From: Bacillus sp. HMF5848
GTDB taxonomy: Bacteria > Bacillota > Bacilli > Bacillales > HMF5848
DNA length: 64,000 nucleotides
Reading direction: 5' to 3'
Assembly: GCF_003944835.1 (NCBI RefSeq)
Contig: NZ_RWIV01000001.1
Location: 2,147,501 to 2,211,500, forward strand
Positions 59,775-64,000 of the stretch are shown piece after piece. Both the position numbers and the translations under genes were made by a program. The notes under the pieces are model-generated. The model did not search any database. It saw nothing but the letters and a program-made list of their open reading frames with translations, and was not told the DNA's origin. Each line of letters starts with the position of its first letter. Position 1 is the first letter of the stretch.

Positions 59775-59827
59775 ACAATTTAAGAATCGTTCTATGAATT
59801 TATCAACAAGAGAATTTATGAAATATA

Positions 59828-59862
59828 AAAAAAGGATATATGACCTCATACATCCTTTTTTC
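59828..59862 (-). terminator. Terminator of ypmP
   Basis: AAAGGAT-TATGA / TCATA-ATCCTTT stem followed by T7 on the minus strand. Confidence 0.82.
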
Positions 59863-59888
59863 AAAAATATAAATATAGGTATTAGTCG

Positions 59889-60140
59889 TTACGCATTGTT
59901 TTTCAACTGTTTTGTCGAATATATTCGCTCATAGTCGCGCCATTTAAGGTTTTTCTTTAAGTATTCTCTGAATGAATACACCTTCTTTGGTTTAGTTTCA
60001 TAGTTTACTTTAGCTAAAAATGATTGTAAGCGTATGTCAACCATGAATTTGTACGAACTTCTCTCATCAAACACTGGAATCTCGATTACTTTTACCTTCT
60101 GTCCATTTTCACATTTGAACTCTAGGCTTTTGAATAGCAA
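59889..60140 (-). CDS. ypmP: YpmP-like (DUF2535) protein
   Basis: 83 residues, basic: LFKSLEFKCENGQKVKVIEIP, YKFMVDIRLQSFLAKV and KVYSFREYLKKNLKWRDYE match DUF2535/YpmP. TTG start, with GAGGAT about 9 nt upstream. Function unknown. Preserves the ypmP to ypmS order known from B. subtilis, with the degV-type gene between. Confidence 0.86.
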   Translation of the reverse strand: MLFKSLEFKCENGQKVKVIEIPVFDERSSYKFMVDIRLQSFLAKVNYETKPKKVYSFREYLKKNLKWRDYERIYSTKQLKNNA

Positions 60141-60238
60141 AGTATCAATCCTCTTTTTCGCCCGTTTGATTATATTATAGCATGAAACTCACCGTGATTT
60201 GTGTTGAATTGTGTAACGTTTACAAAAAAAATTTAATC

Positions 60239-61246
60239 TTAACATATACGTGGTAACATCATCCCTGATAGGCGATGTAGCCTTCTAGTAGTTCCCAGTG
60301 GCGTTTGTAATAAAAGCTGCCCTCTATCATTCGATTGAACTTTTCCAATTGCAACAGCTTCTTCACCTTCACTATGTTGCTTTAAATATGAAAGGACTTT
60401 TTCTTCCTCTTCACTTGAACAAATGATAATAACTTTTCCTTCATTAGCAAGATATAAAGGATCAAATCCTAATATATCACATGCACCATGAACTGTGTCG
60501 CGAATTGGTATGCGTTCCTCTTCTAATTGAATGGTAACATTAAAGTCCTCACAAATTTCAACAAGAGTTGTTGCGAGACCTCCTCTAGTTGGATCACGCA
60601 TAATTCGTAACTCCTGACAATTATCCATAATTTTATTAATCATGTTACTTAAGGACGCGCAGTCACTTTTGACCGTGGATTGTATTCCTAACTCCCCACG
60701 TGCGGTCAAAATTGCAATACCATGATCACCGATGGGACCACTAACGATGACTACATCATCTTTTTTTATCTTTAGTGGATTTAATTGCCCTGGAGGTTGG
60801 ATAACACCTAACCCAGTTGTATTTATAAACACACCATCTGCACTTCCCCGCTCAACAACTTTTGTATCACCCGCAACAATCTTAATCCCAACTTTTCCCG
60901 CTTCCTCAGCCATTGATTTAACAATCGTTTTTAGGTCCGAGACAAGAAATCCTTCTTCAATGATAAAGGCGGTTGACATAAATATAGGCTTTGCACCAGC
61001 AACTGCAAGATCATTGACGGTTCCAGCTACAGCTAGCTTTCCTATGTTACCTCCCGGGAAAAATATTGGTTTCACTACAAAGCTATCTGTAGTAAAAGCA
61101 ATGTTTTGAACAGGCAACTCTAGTAGAGCACTATCCATTGTCGCTTCAGCTTTATTTCCAAATTGACTCACGAAAATGTCTAGAATAAGCTTATGAGCAA
61201 GGTCTCCACCATCACCATGTGCTAAACTAATGCGTTGTTCTTTCAT
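60239..61246 (-). CDS. hypE: Hydrogenase maturation protein HypE
   Basis: 335 residues, AIR-synthase/PurM fold. LAHGDGGDLAHKLI, AFTTDSFVVKPIFFPGGNIG, GTVNDLAVAGAKP and IKIVAGDTKVVERG are HypE motifs. The C-terminus ends in PRIC; its last Cys carries the carbamoyl that becomes the CN ligand of the [NiFe] centre. The Cys end and lack of an N-terminal Cys/Sec separate it from SelD. It follows hypD after 2 nt. Confidence 0.95.
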   Translation of the reverse strand: MKEQRISLAHGDGGDLAHKLILDIFVSQFGNKAEATMDSALLELPVQNIAFTTDSFVVKPIFFPGGNIGKLAVAGTVNDLAVAGAKPIFMSTAFIIEEGFLVSDLKTIVKSMAEEAGKVGIKIVAGDTKVVERGSADGVFINTTGLGVIQPPGQLNPLKIKKDDVVIVSGPIGDHGIAILTARGELGIQSTVKSDCASLSNMINKIMDNCQELRIMRDPTRGGLATTLVEICEDFNVTIQLEEERIPIRDTVHGACDILGFDPLYLANEGKVIIICSSEEEEKVLSYLKQHSEGEEAVAIGKVQSNDRGQLLLQTPLGTTRRLHRLSGMMLPRIC

Positions 61247-61248
61247 TC

Positions 61249-62358
61249 CTATGCCTCCCTCATATAATGATAATGAGCTGAACAGCTTCCTTCAGACGAA
61301 ACCATACATGGTCCAATAGGATTAGCAGGTGTACATGCTTTACCGAATAAAGGACAATCCTCTGGTCCAACAAGACCTCTAATAATTTCACCACATCGGC
61401 ATTTTGTTTTCCTTGGCTCTGCAACCTCTATAGAAAACCTGTTTTTAGCGTTTAAGTGAGCATATTTTTCACGAATATCCATACCACTGTTATTGATCAA
61501 CCCAATGCCCCGCCATGCCTCATCACTAGGCTCAAAAAATTCTTCTATAATTGCTTGGGTATGTTTATTTCCAGTTGGAGTGACCACTCTCTTATAATTA
61601 TTTATAATACCAGCTTCATCATTTAGAGCTAGCTCTGTCAACTTATATATGCCACTTAATAGCTCAATGGGTTCGAACCCACTTATAACTCCGGGTACAT
61701 GATACTCTTCCGTTAAATATCGATACCCTTCTTCTCCCAATACAATTGATACATGACCCGGTAAAATAAAACCATCAACACGCGCTTCACCAGAATCTAA
61801 TAAATAACGAAGTATTGGTTCAACGAGTTTAGTAGTAACCCACATTGAGAAGTTTTTCAATTGTCGATTGTGTGCTTCTTGAAGAGCGACAGCTAAAATT
61901 GGAATAGTTGTTTCAAAACCGATGCCTAAGAAAATAACTTCTTTAGTTGGATTTTCTTCAGCAATTTTAACAGCATCAGTTGGAGAATATACTATGCGAA
62001 TATCTTTACCTTCTGTTCTAGCTTGAAGTAATGTTCCATTTGATCCTGGTACGCGTATCATATCACCAAACGTACACAAAATTCTATTATCCGTATTGGC
62101 TAACTCTAACATTGCGTCTATTGATTTTTGATCAGTTACACATACTGGACAGCCTGGCCCTGAAATTAAATCTACTTTACCTTGCATGATTTTCTTGACG
62201 CCAGTCCTTGCGAATGCCATTGTATGTGAGCCGCAGACCTCCATATAGGCAGGGCGTCTTCCGAATTTGTCATGAAATGCATCCGCTATATCATGAACTT
62301 TTGTAACAAGCTGTTTGCCTAGCTTAGCATCATGAAATTGATTAAGAATCTCTAGCAT
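61249..62358 (-). CDS. hypD: Hydrogenase maturation protein HypD
   Basis: 369 residues. Cys motifs MEVCGSHTMAFARTG and ISGPGCPVCVTDQ form the Fe(CN)2CO scaffold site shared with HypC. The C-terminal CRCGEIIRG...EDCPLFGKACTP and GPCMVSSEGSCSAHY hold the 4Fe-4S cluster. Start overlaps the end of hypC by 17 bp. Full-length. Confidence 0.96.
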   Translation of the reverse strand: MLEILNQFHDAKLGKQLVTKVHDIADAFHDKFGRRPAYMEVCGSHTMAFARTGVKKIMQGKVDLISGPGCPVCVTDQKSIDAMLELANTDNRILCTFGDMIRVPGSNGTLLQARTEGKDIRIVYSPTDAVKIAEENPTKEVIFLGIGFETTIPILAVALQEAHNRQLKNFSMWVTTKLVEPILRYLLDSGEARVDGFILPGHVSIVLGEEGYRYLTEEYHVPGVISGFEPIELLSGIYKLTELALNDEAGIINNYKRVVTPTGNKHTQAIIEEFFEPSDEAWRGIGLINNSGMDIREKYAHLNAKNRFSIEVAEPRKTKCRCGEIIRGLVGPEDCPLFGKACTPANPIGPCMVSSEGSCSAHYHYMREA

Positions 62359-62566
62359 CTACGAGTTTCCTCCATTCCTCAAGACTAACAAGGGCATACT
62401 CTTCATCTACAATAGACATCGCTTGACCAGCGTGGACAATAACATAGTCACCAATTTCTGCTTCTGGTACAAATATAATACCAACAGTCATAGTTGAGCC
62501 CATGACATCAACAACTGCCGAATACTCATGCTTTTCTAATACTTTTGCTGGAACACCTACACACAT
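62342..62566 (-). CDS. hypC: Hydrogenase maturation chaperone HypC
   Basis: 74 residues. MCVGVPAKVLE with the conserved Cys2 that is used, after Met removal, to bind the iron complex; VGIIFVPEAEIGDYVIVHAGQA is the HypC barrel signature. Overlaps hypF by 10 bp and hypD by 17 bp, so all are translated from one message. Confidence 0.95.
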   Translation of the reverse strand: MCVGVPAKVLEKHEYSAVVDVMGSTMTVGIIFVPEAEIGDYVIVHAGQAMSIVDEEYALVSLEEWRKLVDARDS

Positions 62567-64000
62567 GCATCTTTCCTCCTTTGATTAGCAGCAATAATCA
62601 ACTGTCCTAATGATAAACCCCCATCATTACATGGCACTTTTTGATGTTCAAAAACTTTATATCCAAGTTTAGTTAATTCATATTTTAGTCGCTTTGTTAA
62701 ATAGTTGTTATGAAAACTGCCTCCTGAAAGTACGACGTTGTTACAATCAGCTACCTTCTTGTACATTTGTTTCAAAACTTCTACTATTGCAACAACAATT
62801 GTCTCATGAAAATCACCAGCGATTTCTGCGCAGTTACGTCCTTTTAAGGAGTCGTGCACTATGTGCTTTAAAGCATTTGCAAAATTTATTACGAGACTTT
62901 GCTCTTCTGTCTCAATTTCAAAAGGATAGGCTGAATATACCCTAGAGTCATCAACTATTTCTGCAAGTCTAATTGCAGGCTCACCATCGTACGTTGCCTT
63001 CTCACATAATTGTAATATAGCACTAATAGCATCAAATAATCTTCCGCATGTCCCCGCATAAGGTGTTTGTAATTTCTTATCAATCATATTTTTCAACACT
63101 TGTATTTGTTGCTTTTTAGTTGGAAAAACAGATTCTGCCAGAGAAGCGCCATCAGGAAGCAAACTAATTAACATTCCAACAGCATTTCGCCAAGGCTCTT
63201 TAATTGCTTGCTCACCGCTAGGTAAAGGTGTGTATTTTAGATGTGCTAAGCGCGTATATTCAGATGCATCTCCTAATAATACTTCAAATCCCCAAATACA
63301 CCCATCATCGCCATATCCTGTTCCATCAAGGATAATGCCATAGCTCTTATCTTTTAGATTATTGTCTTCCATACAAGATACCATATGGGCATGATGATGT
63401 TGCACTGAGATAGTAGGTAAATTAAGTTCTCTAGCAATATACCATGTCTCATAATGTGGGTGGCTATCCACGACAGCGAGTGTAGGCATAATCCCCATCC
63501 AAGTTTTTAAATGCTCATATTCTTGGAGAAAATGGTCGACAACCTCTACGTTAGAAAGTTCACCTATGTGAGGACCGATGAAAATTTGTTCATGTCTTCC
63601 AAATGCAAATGTATTTTTTTGTTGAGATCCTAATGCTACAATTCGATGAACATCAGAAGAGGTTATTATTGGATCTGGTACATATCCCCTTGCTCTTCGA
63701 AAAAAGTGAGGGTTTTCTTCTTGTATTTGAACAACACTATCATCAACTGGATGTAAAATCGGACGGTCATGCGTTAATATATAATCAGCAATATTAGCCA
63801 AATATCTTAATGCCTCCGCATCCTTATATAAAATGGGTAAACCTGATGGATTAGCACTTGTCATGACTAGATACTGTATACCACTATTATGAAATAACAG
63901 ATGATGTAGTGGAGTATATGGTAGCATTACTCCTAATGTTGACATATGAGGTGCAATCGAATCGGCTAGTAGTGATGGATTTTCTTTTTTCATAACAACA
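62557..64000 (-). CDS. hypF: Carbamoyltransferase HypF, C-terminal part (5' truncated by window)
   Basis: The frame stays open to the window edge; about 480 residues are visible. They begin within the YrdC-like domain (LLPYTPLHHLLF, VMTSANPSGLPI, HDRPILHPVDDSVVQ), then continue into the Kae1-like domain with the metal motif VQHHHAHMVSCMEDNN, GIILDGTGYGDDGCIWG and NVVLSGGSFHNNYL. HypF makes thiocarbamate on HypE from carbamoyl phosphate. The N-terminal acylphosphatase and zinc-finger parts are outside. First visible gene of hypF-C-D-E. Confidence 0.95.
   Translation of the reverse strand, partial: VVMKKENPSLLADSIAPHMSTLGVMLPYTPLHHLLFHNSGIQYLVMTSANPSGLPILYKDAEALRYLANIADYILTHDRPILHPVDDSVVQIQEENPHFFRRARGYVPDPIITSSDVHRIVALGSQQKNTFAFGRHEQIFIGPHIGELSNVEVVDHFLQEYEHLKTWMGIMPTLAVVDSHPHYETWYIARELNLPTISVQHHHAHMVSCMEDNNLKDKSYGIILDGTGYGDDGCIWGFEVLLGDASEYTRLAHLKYTPLPSGEQAIKEPWRNAVGMLISLLPDGASLAESVFPTKKQQIQVLKNMIDKKLQTPYAGTCGRLFDAISAILQLCEKATYDGEPAIRLAEIVDDSRVYSAYPFEIETEEQSLVINFANALKHIVHDSLKGRNCAEIAGDFHETIVVAIVEVLKQMYKKVADCNNVVLSGGSFHNNYLTKRLKYELTKLGYKVFEHQKVPCNDGGLSLGQLIIAANQRRKDACV

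Noticed and set aside
60239-61246. selenophosphate synthase SelD to pair with MnmH
   Set aside because: Terminal PRIC and the hypC/hypD neighbours identify HypE; no N-terminal Cys or Sec motif of SelD.

Overview
The window is an AT-rich stretch of a Bacillaceae (Firmicutes) chromosome. Support comes from strong AGGAGG-type ribosome sites with many TTG and GTG starts, numerous U-tailed intrinsic terminators, spore-former genes (spo0M, three YjcZ-type tiny membrane proteins), bacillithiol synthesis (yojF-bshB2), and blocks that keep Bacillus subtilis gene order (yojF-bshB2-yojI; yozD-yodN-yozE; ypmP/Q/R/S). The genus cannot be fixed from sequence alone. No rRNA, tRNA, prophage, transposase or CRISPR array was seen.

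Layout. 1-5.3 kb: the end of an aldehyde dehydrogenase, an iron-type alcohol dehydrogenase, and a quinone/electrophile-stress module (mhqR-, mhqD- and mhqE-like genes) whose two promoters each carry an MhqR-type palindrome at the start site; then a membrane HEXXH protease. 5.6-14.8 kb: a CAP-domain lipoprotein, a 14-TM exporter, an SF1 helicase with a PLD-like tail, a cyclophilin lipoprotein, a small SET protein, a four-repeat secreted protein, the L,D-transpeptidase YkuD and a thioredoxin-like protein. 14.9-34.7 kb: mixed metabolic, transport and small hypothetical genes. These include a cold-shock gene behind a terminator-like leader, two membrane-tethered rhodanese genes sharing a CsoR/CstR-like operator, an SLC13/RCK transporter with a cre site, a Dph6-type ATPase, an M42 peptidase, mnmH and an Hsp20.

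35-39.3 kb holds the most unusual content. A two-gene operon encodes UDP-sulfoquinovose synthase (SqdB) and the glycosyltransferase SqdX, the pathway for the sulfolipid SQDG, best known from chloroplasts and cyanobacteria. Next to it is ywiC with an FNR box placed 41.5 bp from its predicted start site, which indicates anaerobic activation. 39.6-52 kb: DNA repair (Nfo-, Fpg- and Mug-type), bacillithiol, a MATE pump, an internally deleted adhB remnant, deoD, and an operon linking a His-rich peptide, a Hanks kinase and Spo0M. 52-60 kb: conserved Bacillus genes of poorly known function, including a Sco1-type copper lipoprotein, an SGNH hydrolase, a DegV lipid-binding protein and a Gly-Pro repeat protein. 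60.2-64 kb: hypE, hypD, hypC and the 3' part of hypF, for [NiFe]-hydrogenase maturation. Structural hydrogenase genes are not in the window.

Taken together the region suggests a facultatively anaerobic, spore-forming, hydrogen-metabolising bacillus able to make an anionic phosphorus-free membrane lipid. That last point is inferred from gene content. Functions are assigned by motif and remembered family resemblance; no database search was possible.
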